DNA of 64,000 nt, from NCBI RefSeq assembly GCF_036194065.1, contig NZ_CP108095.1:8308001-8372000 (forward strand), written 5' to 3'. Positions 32,295 to 41,314 of the stretch are shown in pieces. This stretch comes from Streptomyces sp. NBC_00239 (GTDB lineage: Bacteria; Actinomycetota; Actinomycetes; Streptomycetales; Streptomycetaceae). Each line of letters starts with the position of its first letter. Within the stretch, counting starts at the first letter, position 1. The position numbers were made by a program, and so were the translations under genes. A model generated the notes under the pieces. The model worked only from the letters and a program-made list of their open reading frames with translations, was not told where the DNA came from and did no database searches.

Positions 32295-35285
32295 TCAGGC
32301 CGGGACCGCGGACCCGGCCCGCATCAGCGCGGCGATCGATGCCACGGTCGGCCGCCGAACGACCTGGCGGAGCGACAGGGCGTCGTGGCCCTGCGAGCGC
32401 AGCTGGTTGACCAGGCGCGCGAGCAGCAGCGAATGCCCGCCCGAGGCGAAGAACTCCTCCTCGGGGTGCGGCCATCCGCTGCCGACGAGCCGCTTCCAGG
32501 CCGTCGCGACCAGCAGCTCCTCGGGGTCGTAGGCCGCAGGGTCCGCTTCCGTGCCCGTGGTGGCGAAGGCCAGCAGCCCCTGCCGGTCCACCTTGCCGGA
32601 GACCGTGGCCACGAAGCGGTCGAGCACGGTGACGGACTCTGGGACCATTGGGCGGGGCAGGCTCTCGTGCAGGACCCGCGAGACGGTGTCGGCCTCCACC
32701 GCCCCCCTCACGAACAGCCGCAGGCGGTGCTCGGCGTCCCGCCGGTCGACCACGGCCGCCGCATCGAGCACGCCCTCGGCGCGCAGCGCGACCCGCTCGA
32801 TCTCCCGCAGGTCGATGCGCCAGCCGTTGAGCTTGACCTGACTGTCGCGGCGGCCGGCCACCCGCAGCGTGCCGGTGCTGTCGAGGTGCCCGATGTCCCC
32901 CGTGCGGTAGGCGGCGAAGCGCCGGCCCGCCAGCTCCACCTCGGTGAACGGGGACGCGCCCTCGTGCCCCGTCAGATAGCCGAGCGCCAGCCCCGGCCCG
33001 GTGATTGCCACCTCGCCGCGCACTCCGCGCGGCAGAACCGCGCCCGCGGAGTCGACCACCACGAGCCCGGCCCCCGCGATCGGCTCGCCGACGTGGATGT
33101 CCCCGCCGGGCTCAAGGCGGCCGGCGGTCGCCGTGGCGGTCGCCTCGGTCGGTCCGTACAGATTCCAGATTTCGGCTTGCGGGAACCGCTGCCAGATGCG
33201 CCGCACGAGCTGCTCGTCGAGTGCTTCGCCTCCCAGGAGGAAGCGGCCCACGCGCAGTGGCTCCGTGCCCTCCGCCGCGGCGTCGCCGCCGTCGAGCAGG
33301 GCGGACACGTAGCTGGGCACGCAGTTGAGCGAGATCGGTGCACCGGCGGAGGCCAGCTCGGCACGGACCGCCGAGAGGTCCAGACGGTCCGCCGCCGGGA
33401 GCCAGACGCACCCGCCGCGGTACAGGACGCCGAGGGTCTGCTTGAAGCTTGCGTCGAAGACCGGGCTGGACAGCACGGGCAGCGGCGCTTCGTCCGCCAG
33501 GAAGGTACCGGCCATCGCCGACAGGTAGTTGTCCAGGCTCGACCGACTCACCTGGACGAGCTTGGGCAGCCCGGTCGAGCCCGAGGTGCGCAGCAGATAT
33601 GCGGCCGCGTCGGCATCGACCGGCAGCGGATCGCCCGGGACGCCCTCGGGCGCCGTGGCGACATCTGCCATCGGCACCGCCCGACAGCCGTGCGGCAGGG
33701 CCACCTGCGGCGCGCCCGCGCCGGTCAGGACCACGGTGGCCTGCGACCACTCCAGAGCGTCCGCCAGCCGAGCGGTCGGCTCCTGCGGGGACAGCGGCAG
33801 GAACGCCGCACCGCGCCACAGGGAGGCCAGCTTCGCGGCCGGCAGGTCGAATTCGTGGTCGGCCAGCACGGCGACCACGTCGCCGGCGGACACGTCGTGC
33901 AGCGCCGCCGACAGCGCCGCGACACGGGCCCCCAGTTCGCCGTACGTGAACGTACGGTCGCCGTGCCGGAACGCCGGAGCGTCCGGCTGCTCGCGCAGAT
34001 GGACCATGAGGCTGGCGGCCAGGGAGGCGGGGGTGTCCGGTGCACTGCGGTCGCCGAGGCCTTCGGCGATCGCGGCGGCCTCTTTGCGCGGCACCAGGTG
34101 CAGGGATCCGAGCGGCTGCGCGGGCCGGTGCGCGAGGTCCTGGAGGACCCCGGCCCACAGGGTGATCAGCATGTCGAGCAGCTGCCCGGCGCTCTTCGGG
34201 GCGCAGGACTCGGCGTGCAGCCGCCAGGCTGCCCCGTGGGTGCGCAGGGACAGGGTGACCTCACCGTCGACGGGCGCGGACCACCGGTCCAGGTACCAGC
34301 CGTCCGGCAGTTCCGGCACACCGACCGGGTCGAAGACCAGGGCGGGCCGGGGAGCGTCACCGGTCAGGGCCGGTCCGCCGAGCATCTCCGACAACTCGGC
34401 GCGGTCGTCCCCGCGTTCGCGCAGCACGGCGCTCGCCGGCTGCCGAAGGTCGAGCGTCCAACCGGTGACGACGGTCTGGGTGAGCGGTCCGGTCAGGGTG
34501 CCGACGCCCATGACCTCGCGGGCGTCGCAGCGCAGGCCGAGGGCGTGTGCGCCGAGCCCGAGTCGCTGCACCACGGTGTCGAGCGCCAGATGGGCCACCT
34601 CGGCGACGCCGGTCCCGGCCCGCTCCGAGAGCTCCCGCAGCAGCGCGCACTCTTCCGGGTCCAGGATCCGCTCCCTGGCCATGTCGCCGCTGCCGCCCGT
34701 GCCGGTGGTGGGGCCTGCCGAGGGGAAGACCTCGGTGAGGGTCGGGACGTCCGTCGGCGCGGCATGGCGACGGGCGGACCAGAAGCGGGCCTCCTCGCGC
34801 AGCTCGCCCTCGCGCTGCATGGCGCTGTGCCCCTGGGCCACCGTCAGGAAGTCGAGATCCCCTGTGGTGCCGGCCGGGGTACCGGCCAGTCGGCTCGCGA
34901 CGTCCGCCAGAAGCAGTGACAGCGAGGCCGGATCTGCGAACAGCGCGCTGCACGAGAGGGTCAGCAGCGGTCCGTCCCAGGAGTGGGCCACGGATGCACG
35001 GAACGTTCCGCCCTCCAGCTCCCGCACGCCGTCGGCCGTCGTCGTCCACTGCGGGGAGCCGGCGCTCTGCTGCCGCGGTACGCGCAGTCCGGGGACGTCG
35101 AAGGGGAGGGCAGTGAGCACCGGCGCCGCGGCCAGGGCCGCGCTGAGCGCCTCAGCCAGGAGCGCAGCGGAGGCGGCGGGCACCCGCACGCGCAGCGTAA
35201 GGCGGCGGTCGCCCGCGCCGAGAGCCGAGCGCTGCAGGGGACTGAGGTCGTAGACCTGGGCCGTAGAGGTGTCGGTGATGGTCAT
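32295..35285 (-). CDS. NRPS: degenerate condensation domain - adenylation - carrier (C*-A-T)
   Basis: A 996-residue protein. Residues 1-430 are condensation-like, but the catalytic HHxxxDG motif is replaced by SALFADPAS near 113-121, so this domain is probably structural. The A domain (about 440-900) has A3 LLRTSGSTGLPKLVQVS, A5 WNLYGPTEATAT, A7 YRTGDIGHLDS, A8 QVKLNGWRIDLREIE and A10 with Lys in TVSGKVDRQG. The carrier domain has FFASGGHSLLLARL with the phosphopantetheine Ser. Its ATG overlaps the TauD stop (ATGA). I could not assign its amino acid. It may accept the chain from the C domain that ends the PKS protein. Confidence 0.88.
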   Translation of the reverse strand: MTITDTSTAQVYDLSPLQRSALGAGDRRLTLRVRVPAASAALLAEALSAALAAAPVLTALPFDVPGLRVPRQQSAGSPQWTTTADGVRELEGGTFRASVAHSWDGPLLTLSCSALFADPASLSLLLADVASRLAGTPAGTTGDLDFLTVAQGHSAMQREGELREEARFWSARRHAAPTDVPTLTEVFPSAGPTTGTGGSGDMARERILDPEECALLRELSERAGTGVAEVAHLALDTVVQRLGLGAHALGLRCDAREVMGVGTLTGPLTQTVVTGWTLDLRQPASAVLRERGDDRAELSEMLGGPALTGDAPRPALVFDPVGVPELPDGWYLDRWSAPVDGEVTLSLRTHGAAWRLHAESCAPKSAGQLLDMLITLWAGVLQDLAHRPAQPLGSLHLVPRKEAAAIAEGLGDRSAPDTPASLAASLMVHLREQPDAPAFRHGDRTFTYGELGARVAALSAALHDVSAGDVVAVLADHEFDLPAAKLASLWRGAAFLPLSPQEPTARLADALEWSQATVVLTGAGAPQVALPHGCRAVPMADVATAPEGVPGDPLPVDADAAAYLLRTSGSTGLPKLVQVSRSSLDNYLSAMAGTFLADEAPLPVLSSPVFDASFKQTLGVLYRGGCVWLPAADRLDLSAVRAELASAGAPISLNCVPSYVSALLDGGDAAAEGTEPLRVGRFLLGGEALDEQLVRRIWQRFPQAEIWNLYGPTEATATATAGRLEPGGDIHVGEPIAGAGLVVVDSAGAVLPRGVRGEVAITGPGLALGYLTGHEGASPFTEVELAGRRFAAYRTGDIGHLDSTGTLRVAGRRDSQVKLNGWRIDLREIERVALRAEGVLDAAAVVDRRDAEHRLRLFVRGAVEADTVSRVLHESLPRPMVPESVTVLDRFVATVSGKVDRQGLLAFATTGTEADPAAYDPEELLVATAWKRLVGSGWPHPEEEFFASGGHSLLLARLVNQLRSQGHDALSLRQVVRRPTVASIAALMRAGSAVPA

Positions 35286-36328
35286 GCCTGTGCTCCGTGC
35301 ATGGTCTCGGCGTACGATTCGGCGATCTTCAGGAGGATGCGGCGGGGGCCGCTGAAGGGACGACGGCCGTGTGCGGCGAGCATGTTGTCCACGATGAGGA
35401 TGTCGCCCTCCCTCCAGTCGAATTGAACGGTGTGCTCCTCGACGACGTCGTTGACCACCGTGATGGTGTCCGCGTCGATCTCCGAGCCGTCGCCCCAGAA
35501 CACGTTGTTGGGCCACAGCTGTTCGTCGGTGTCGTCCGGCGCGGTCGACAGGGCCTCCCGGATGCCGCTGTCCATGCGCGAAATGTGGAAACCGTGGGCG
35601 TAGTTGAACCACACCTCGTCACCCGTCACGGGGTGGCGGGCGACCGCAGGCCGGCGCTCGGAGGTCCGCAGCTGGTCGTCGCCGATCCACTCGACCGTGC
35701 GGCCCTCCGCGCGGCAGAGCTCTTCGACCGCCGAGCGGCTCTCCGTCTCGTACGAACGCTGCCACGTGCGGTTGTAACCGTAACCGCGTACGTAGAGCAG
35801 CTCGCGCTCGGCGAACTGCCGCCTGATGTCCTCGGGGATGGCCCGCATCAGCGCGCGGTTGTCGGTGAGGGGCGTCTGCCCCCGGTCGCGTGGCTCGATG
35901 TCGCACTGGAAGAACAGGAGCATCGGCCAGTCGTGCGAGTAACAGAACTCGCTGTGCTGCCGGATGTCGAGTTCCTCGGGGTACTCGCTCGCGGTGTACG
36001 TGGTCTTGCCGACGCGGCTGCGGATGGCGGCACCGCCCTGGTAGTCGACCAGTCGGCCGCTGAACGCCTCGACCACGGCGTTGAAGTCGGGCTTCGACGG
36101 CGAGCGGAACAGCAGCGCGCCGTGGCGGTGCAGGTCGGCCCGGAGCTCCTCACGGTGCTCACGGACCCAGGCGGCCAGGTCGACATCGGCGTCTGCCTCG
36201 AAGGCCAGCGGCAGCTGCCGCTCGTTGTAGGCCGTGCGACGCACGAGGTCCGTTGCGGTCGCTCCGCCGGGTGACCCGGATTCGAGCCGGGCGAACTTGC
36301 CGATGGGCACGGGTTTGCTCTCCTTCAC
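35282..36328 (-). CDS. TauD/SyrP-like 2-oxoglutarate-dependent oxygenase
   Basis: A 348-residue Fe(II)/2-oxoglutarate enzyme. The facial triad is visible as IRQHSEFCYSHDWP (His about 125 and Glu about 127, the H-x-E variant of SyrP-like hydroxylases) and NMLAAHGRRPFSGPRR (distal His about 321, with the Arg that binds 2-oxoglutarate). SyrP-type enzymes hydroxylate the beta carbon of an amino acid while it is held on an NRPS carrier. Coupling to NRPS1 by a four-base overlap fits this. First gene of a seven-gene minus-strand operon (TauD, NRPS1, TE, MFS, paralogues C, B, A). Confidence 0.88.
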   Translation of the reverse strand: MKESKPVPIGKFARLESGSPGGATATDLVRRTAYNERQLPLAFEADADVDLAAWVREHREELRADLHRHGALLFRSPSKPDFNAVVEAFSGRLVDYQGGAAIRSRVGKTTYTASEYPEELDIRQHSEFCYSHDWPMLLFFQCDIEPRDRGQTPLTDNRALMRAIPEDIRRQFAERELLYVRGYGYNRTWQRSYETESRSAVEELCRAEGRTVEWIGDDQLRTSERRPAVARHPVTGDEVWFNYAHGFHISRMDSGIREALSTAPDDTDEQLWPNNVFWGDGSEIDADTITVVNDVVEEHTVQFDWREGDILIVDNMLAAHGRRPFSGPRRILLKIAESYAETMHGAQA

Positions 36329-36698
36329 GGATGTCCTGGGCGGTCCGCCTCCGCCTCCGCCCGTCGGCTCTGGCCGGGACGGGCGGTCGGGGGGACCGAG
36401 CGGGAGCCGGATCCGGAGGGATCACCGTCGCCGGAGCGGCTCCTCGAAGCGGGTCGCTTCGTCTCGTCGTCAGACTGTGCCGTGCTTCGTCGCCGGGCGT
36501 CATCACTTCTCGGTGGCCGCCCTCTGCCAGGGCAGCGGAATGCCATCGCGTACCCGGCCGGGCCGGTTCGCCCCTGGGCTACGGTCGGCGGCAGACCGGA
36601 GCCGTGCCGGGAATCCCCGCGGCCCGCCGTCGGCGCCGTCCGACCCCCCTGCATCCGTGACCCGCTCCGCGGGGCGGCCCATTTCTGGAGGAACGTTC
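36329..36698. promoter_or_regulatory. Divergent intergenic region of the cluster
   Basis: A 370-base gap between the TauD operon (minus) and the aminotransferase operon (plus). No gene is seen. It must carry promoters for both operons and is a likely binding region for the LuxR-type regulators. I cannot identify exact operators by eye. Confidence 0.5.
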
Positions 36699-38078
36699 AT
36701 GCTTGATGCGACCCCCTTCGCAACAGCGCCCGTCAGTGCCGCGGAGATCCGGCCGGCCGACGTGCACGCCCGGCTCGCCGAACACATGCTCGTGGACGGC
36801 TTCCCGATGGTCCTCGACCTGGCACGCAGTCACGGAAGCTGGCTCGTGGACGCCGTGAACGGCGAGGCATACCTCGACATGTACACGTTCTTCGCGTCGA
36901 GCCCGCTGGGGATCAATCCGCCTGATGTGGTCGAGGACCCGGAGATGATGGACCGCCTCGCCCGGGTGGGTGTCAACAAACCGGCCAACTGCGACACCTA
37001 CACCACGTACCTGGTCGAGTTCGTCGAGACGTTCAAGCGTGTGCTCGGAGACCCCGAGCTGCCGCACCTATTCTTCGTCGAGGGTGGCGCCCTCGCCGTC
37101 GAGAATGCGCTGAAGTGCGCGTTCGACTGGAAGAGCCGCCACAACGAGGCACACGGCCGTTCGCCCCGGCTCGGCCAACGGGTGCTTCACCTGACGCAGG
37201 CCTTCCACGGCCGCAGCGGCTACACGATGTCCCTGACCAACACCGATCCCAGCAAGACGGATCGTTTCCCGGCCTTCGACTGGCCGCGGATCGAGGTGCC
37301 GGCCGTACGGTTCCCGCTCGCCGAGCACCTGGCCGAGGTGGAGGCGGCGGAGCGCCGCGCCCTCGCCCAGGCCGAAGCGGCGTTCCACGCCCACCCGCAC
37401 GACATTGCCTGCTTCATCGCGGAGCCCATCCAGGGTGAAGGCGGTGACAACCACATGCGGCCGGAGTTCCTGCAGGCGATGCAGGAACTCTGTCACCGCC
37501 ACGACGCGCTCTTCGTCGTCGACGAGGTACAGACCGGGGCCGGGCTGACCGGCACCCCGTGGGCCTACCAGCAGCTGGGCCTCAAGCCCGACGTCGTCGC
37601 CTTCTCGAAGAAGACCCAGGTCGGTGGCATCATGGCCGGCCGCCGCGTCGACGACGTGCCGGACAACGTCTTCCGGGTCGGCAGCCGTATCAGTTCCACC
37701 TGGGGTGGCGGGCTCGTCGACATGGTCCGCTCCACCCGGCTCCTTGAGGTCATCGAACGCGATTGCCTCATACCGCGCGCGACCGAGGCCGGCGAGCACT
37801 TCGTCACCGGGCTCCGGAGGGTCGCCCTCGGCCACCCGGGAGCCATGGACAACGTGCGCGGACGCGGCCTGATGTGTGCCTTCGACGTGCCCACCCGCGA
37901 GCTGCGTGACGAAGTCGTCCGCCGTATGCGCGAAGAGGAGCGGGTCCTGGTGCTGCCCAGCGGCGAACGGACGGTGCGGGCGAGGCCGGCGCTGAACATC
38001 TCGCGGGCCGAACTCGACCTCGCGGTCTCCGCTCTGGACCGGACCCTCGCCCGGATGGCTTCGGAGGGACAGCTGTGA
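36699..38078 (+). CDS. lat: L-lysine 6-aminotransferase
   Basis: A 459-residue class III PLP aminotransferase. It follows the lysine epsilon-aminotransferase pattern closely: FPMVLDLARSHGSWLVDAVN, YLDMYTFFASSPLGINPP, HLFFVEGGALAVENALKCAF, AFHGRSGYTMSLTNTDPSKT, FIAEPIQGEGGDNH, and the PLP lysine in FSKKTQVGGI (about 302). The enzyme moves the side-chain amino group of lysine to 2-oxoglutarate, giving 2-aminoadipate semialdehyde/piperideine-6-carboxylate. TGGAGGAACG precedes ATG 36699. The next gene overlaps its stop codon and encodes an aldehyde dehydrogenase, the pairing used for 2-aminoadipate in cephamycin producers. Confidence 0.93.
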   Translation: MLDATPFATAPVSAAEIRPADVHARLAEHMLVDGFPMVLDLARSHGSWLVDAVNGEAYLDMYTFFASSPLGINPPDVVEDPEMMDRLARVGVNKPANCDTYTTYLVEFVETFKRVLGDPELPHLFFVEGGALAVENALKCAFDWKSRHNEAHGRSPRLGQRVLHLTQAFHGRSGYTMSLTNTDPSKTDRFPAFDWPRIEVPAVRFPLAEHLAEVEAAERRALAQAEAAFHAHPHDIACFIAEPIQGEGGDNHMRPEFLQAMQELCHRHDALFVVDEVQTGAGLTGTPWAYQQLGLKPDVVAFSKKTQVGGIMAGRRVDDVPDNVFRVGSRISSTWGGGLVDMVRSTRLLEVIERDCLIPRATEAGEHFVTGLRRVALGHPGAMDNVRGRGLMCAFDVPTRELRDEVVRRMREEERVLVLPSGERTVRARPALNISRAELDLAVSALDRTLARMASEGQL

Positions 38079-39637
38079 GCACCAGCACCGTCGCTTCCGT
38101 CGTGGCCGGCAGGCCGCTGCCGCGCGAGCGCACGGCAGGAACCCGCACCTCGTGCAACCCGGCCCGGCTCGCCGATGCCGTGGCCGAGGTCGAGCTCGCC
38201 GACGCAGCAGGCTTCGCCGCGGCCTGCACCGCCGCCGCAGCCGGACAGCGCGCGTGGGCCGACACCCCCGCACCCGTGCGCGGCCGTACCATCGCCGCCG
38301 CCGGGCGCCTCGTGGAGGCCAACGCCGAACGGCTGGCCGGACTGGTCACCCGGGAGATCGGCAAGCCTTACGCCGAAGCCCTGGGCGAGGTCCGGGAGAT
38401 CGTCGACACCTGTGACTTCTTCCTCGGCGAGGGACGACGCCTGTACGGACAGACCGTGCCCAGCGAGATGCCCGACAAGCAGCTGCTCACCTTCCGGGAA
38501 CCGGTGGGTGTGGTCGCCGTCGTCACCGCGGGCAACTTCCCGGTGGCGGTCCCCGCCTGGTACATCGTGCCGGCCCTGTTGTGCGGCAACGCGGTGGTGT
38601 GGAAGCCGGCCGAATACGCGGCGGCCAGCGCGGCGGCGCTCTACGAACTGCTGAGCCGGGCGGGCCTGCCCGAGGGCGTGCTCAACATCGTGCACGCCGA
38701 CGGCGAGCAGACCTTCGCCGGACTTGAGAAGGCCCTCGCCGAGGGCACCGTGGACAAGATCGGCTTCACGGGCTCGTCCGAGGTCGGTGTCCGCATCGGG
38801 GAGCTGGCCGGTCGTCACCTCCAGTCGCCCTGCCTGGAACTTGGGGGCAAGAACCCCCTGGTGGTGGCCCCCGATGCCGACCTCGATCTGGCCGTCGAAG
38901 GCGCGCTGTTCTCGGGCTTCGGTTCCGCAGGCCAGCGCTGCACATCTCTGGGCAGCGTGATCGTCCACGAGTCCGTCGCGGAGGAGTTCCTCCGCAGGTT
39001 CACTGCGGCGGTGGACGCCGCGGTGGTCGGCGACCCTACCGGACCGGTGCTGTACGGGCCCCTGCTCGACCGGCGCTTCGCCGACCGCTTCGAGGAGTAC
39101 CTCGGCTGGATCCGCCCCCACCACACCCTGCACGGCACTGGTCGGCCGGGTCGCATCACGGCGGAGAACCCCCGCGCCGGCTTTGCCGGGGACGCGCAGG
39201 CGGGACTGTACTACCACCCCGTCGTGGTCTCGGGTGTCCGTCCCGACGACAGGATCTTCCGCGAGGAGACGTTCGGGCCGCTGGTGGGCGTGACCACCTA
39301 CCGGGAGTTCGACGAGGCGGTGGAGCTGGCCAACGCACCGGGCTACGGCCTGTCGGCGGCCGTCTACACGAACGACGCGCGCACTGCCTTCACCTTCCGG
39401 CGCCGTGTCCGGGCCGGAATGATCAGCGTGAACAACTCGACTTCGGGTGCCGAGGCCCACCTGCCCTTCGGGGGCAACGGCCGGTCCGGCAACGGGTCGA
39501 GGCAGTCGGGCATCTGGGTGCTCGATCAGTTCACCCGGTGGCAGTCCATGAACTGGGACTATTCCGGCCGGCTTCAGAAGGCACAGATGGACACCGCCGA
39601 GACGGTGGCCGACCTCGACTACCGGCTGCCCGGCTGA
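38075..39637 (+). CDS. Aldehyde dehydrogenase (probable 2-aminoadipate semialdehyde dehydrogenase)
   Basis: A 520-residue NAD(P)-dependent aldehyde dehydrogenase starting at GTG within the GTGA overlap with the aminotransferase gene. Conserved elements: VVTAGNFPVAVPAWYIVPAL, cofactor loop IGFTGSSEVGVRIGELAGR, catalytic Glu in CLELGGKNPLVV (about 254), nucleophile Cys in GSAGQRCTSLGSV (about 289), and the REETFGPLVGVTTY motif. Given its coupling to the lysine aminotransferase it most likely oxidises aminoadipate semialdehyde to 2-aminoadipate, a building block or intermediate for the peptide. Confidence 0.88.
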   Translation: MSTSTVASVVAGRPLPRERTAGTRTSCNPARLADAVAEVELADAAGFAAACTAAAAGQRAWADTPAPVRGRTIAAAGRLVEANAERLAGLVTREIGKPYAEALGEVREIVDTCDFFLGEGRRLYGQTVPSEMPDKQLLTFREPVGVVAVVTAGNFPVAVPAWYIVPALLCGNAVVWKPAEYAAASAAALYELLSRAGLPEGVLNIVHADGEQTFAGLEKALAEGTVDKIGFTGSSEVGVRIGELAGRHLQSPCLELGGKNPLVVAPDADLDLAVEGALFSGFGSAGQRCTSLGSVIVHESVAEEFLRRFTAAVDAAVVGDPTGPVLYGPLLDRRFADRFEEYLGWIRPHHTLHGTGRPGRITAENPRAGFAGDAQAGLYYHPVVVSGVRPDDRIFREETFGPLVGVTTYREFDEAVELANAPGYGLSAAVYTNDARTAFTFRRRVRAGMISVNNSTSGAEAHLPFGGNGRSGNGSRQSGIWVLDQFTRWQSMNWDYSGRLQKAQMDTAETVADLDYRLPG

Positions 39638-39657
39638 TGCGCCGGAGGTAGGGACGG

Positions 39658-39690
39658 ACGAGGCCGCAGCCCCATGGGCTGCGGCCTCGT
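39658..39690. terminator. Perfect 15-bp hairpin between convergent genes
   Basis: ACGAGGCCGCAGCCC (39658-39672), loop CAT, then GGGCTGCGGCCTCGT (39676-39690). It lies 21 bases after the aldehyde dehydrogenase stop and 61 bases from the end of the convergent small gene, so it can terminate both transcripts. Confidence 0.85.
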
Positions 39691-39751
39691 TGCATGTGCG
39701 GCCTCCGGCCGGCCGAGACGACCTGCCCCTGACGGCCTCTGTCTTGCGCGC

Positions 39752-40066
39752 TCATCCCGCGTGCGCGGGCAGCCACAGTCCGCTGACGTTGAGTACATCC
39801 GCCTGGCATGTCGTCAGCCGCCAATCGCTGAAGCCCTCTGCAGCCAGTACGGATTCGCACAGGATGCGCGCGGTCCGCACTGCCTCGGGGATGTCCGGCG
39901 CGCAGACGAAGACGATGCCGTCGGCCCCGTCGGAGACCGGCTCCAGACTGACGTGTTCCACCCCCGGAACGGGAGCGGTCATCAATCGCCGTCGGAGGAC
40001 GTCGGCGCTCCGGGCACGCCCGCCGGTGCAGAGGGGGCGGCGCAGCCGGATGAGAATGGAGTACAT
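39752..40066 (-). CDS. Small hypothetical protein, 104 residues
   Basis: A compact soluble protein, MYSILIRLRRPLCTGGRARS to SGLWLPAHAG, with a ferredoxin-like strand-helix rhythm (VEHVSLEPVSDGADGIVFVC; EAVRTARILCESVLAAEGFS). No cofactor or catalytic motif is evident. Codon use is host-like but there is no strong ribosome site. It sits downstream of a LuxR-type regulator gene on the same strand. Function unknown. Confidence 0.65.
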   Translation of the reverse strand: MYSILIRLRRPLCTGGRARSADVLRRRLMTAPVPGVEHVSLEPVSDGADGIVFVCAPDIPEAVRTARILCESVLAAEGFSDWRLTTCQADVLNVSGLWLPAHAG

Positions 40067-40162
40067 GCCAAGAGGGTGACGCCTGTGGGCGTGCCGTGTC
40101 TCGTTCCGGCGGCGCGGGCTTGCTGCCAAGGCAGCGAAATGCCAGCCGCGGCAGCTCGTGGT

Positions 40163-41137
40163 CTACAACCAGCCCCGCCGGGCGGCCTCGTAACCGGCTT
40201 CGAAGCGGCAGCGGGCGTTGAGGCGGGTGTAGAGACCGGCCAGCATCCGGCGCGTAGTGCGCACGGAGACGCCGAGCTGGCGCGACATCGCCTCGTCGGT
40301 GAGTCCGGACCGCAGGAAGCGTACGAGCTGAAGGTCCTGCGGGTCGGCGCTGCGGACCTCGGCGGTGTGCAGCGCCAGCGGCTCCGCATCGTCCCACACG
40401 GCCTCGAAGAGGGCGGCGAGGGCGGTGACGAGACCGGGGGCAGTCAGGACCAGGCCCGTCCGCAGATCTGCTCCCGACTCGGCGGGGACCAGGGCGGCCC
40501 GGTCGTCCCAGACGGTCAGGCGGGTCGGCAGGGCGGGGGCCAGGCGGACCGCCGCGCCTGCTGCCGCGAGCCAGTGCGCGTGCGCGCTGGTCGCAGGGTC
40601 GTTCACGGCGCTGGTGGTGAACATGGCACGGATCCGCACACCGCGGAGCAGGCACTGCTCGGCCGTGTCCCGGCCTGCGGCCAGCACATCCGCGTCCTGG
40701 GAGCCACCCGGCAGGAGCCACACCAGACCGTGCTTCGCCTCCTGGGTCAGCTCGGCCTGGCGACGCCGGAGTTCCTCCGCGCCCTCCAGGAGCTCGACCG
40801 ACCCGTGTGGCGCGTGGCTGGCCGTCCAGCGTGAAGCCAGCCGAGCGGCTTCCCTGCGCGTCCGGGCGAACTGGGCGTGCTGTTCGGCAAGCTCGGCCTC
40901 CTGCCCGGCGAGCAGCGCCGACAGTCCGACGGCGGGATTGACCACGCGCAGCCGCTCCGGCTGATCGTCGGCGGGACGCAGCAGCGACATGCGGGCCAGG
41001 GTGTCGAGGGAGCCCCGGACCTCGTCCGGGGCCACCGCGAGGTGGGCGGCGATCTCGCTCACCGTCGACTCCGGCTGCGAGACCATGGCCTCGTAGACGC
41101 GGCTCGTGCGCTCGTCGAGCCCGAGTACCTCCAGCAT
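40163..41137 (-). CDS. LuxR-type regulator with N-terminal winged helix (second copy)
   Basis: A 324-residue regulator with the same plan as that at 25235: a winged helix at the start (LGLDERTSRVYEAMVSQPES, VRGSLDTLARMSLLRP), a coiled region (AELAEQHAQFARTRREAARL), a central PLD-like sensory part, and a C-terminal HTH (DLQLVRFLRSGLTDEAMSRQ, LGVSVRTTRRMLAGLYTRLN). GGGAGGG lies before the ATG at 41137. Proteins of this group act as pathway regulators in Streptomyces clusters. A heptamer repeat lies 115-155 bases upstream in its presumed promoter region. Confidence 0.87.
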   Translation of the reverse strand: MLEVLGLDERTSRVYEAMVSQPESTVSEIAAHLAVAPDEVRGSLDTLARMSLLRPADDQPERLRVVNPAVGLSALLAGQEAELAEQHAQFARTRREAARLASRWTASHAPHGSVELLEGAEELRRRQAELTQEAKHGLVWLLPGGSQDADVLAAGRDTAEQCLLRGVRIRAMFTTSAVNDPATSAHAHWLAAAGAAVRLAPALPTRLTVWDDRAALVPAESGADLRTGLVLTAPGLVTALAALFEAVWDDAEPLALHTAEVRSADPQDLQLVRFLRSGLTDEAMSRQLGVSVRTTRRMLAGLYTRLNARCRFEAGYEAARRGWL

Positions 41138-41251
41138 CGTTGTCGCCCTCCCGTGTTGCCGTTCCTCCGCTTCCCTCAGCTTGCAGCGCGCGGCCCCGCC
41201 GTACGGACGGGCGCCGGGGTCAGGAACATGCAACTCACCATGCTGAGCAGC

Positions 41252-41292
41252 GGGAAGCGGGAAGCGGGAAGCGGGAAGCGGGAAGCGGGAAG
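41252..41292. repeat. Heptamer tandem repeat (GGGAAGC, nearly six copies)
   Basis: Five exact copies of GGGAAGC plus a partial sixth. Non-coding, between the end of the ATP-grasp-like gene and the start of the LuxR-type gene. Such arrays change copy number by slippage and would shift promoter spacing by seven bases per step. Confidence 0.9.
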
Positions 41293-41314
41293 GCGGCCAA
41301 GGCCGGCAGGATTT

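Noticed and set aside
31467..34919. A 1150-codon open frame on the plus strand across the thioesterase and NRPS1 genes
   Set aside because: It is antisense to genes with clear NRPS and thioesterase motifs; its sequence is Gly/Arg/Val-rich without domains, as expected from high-GC codon bias.
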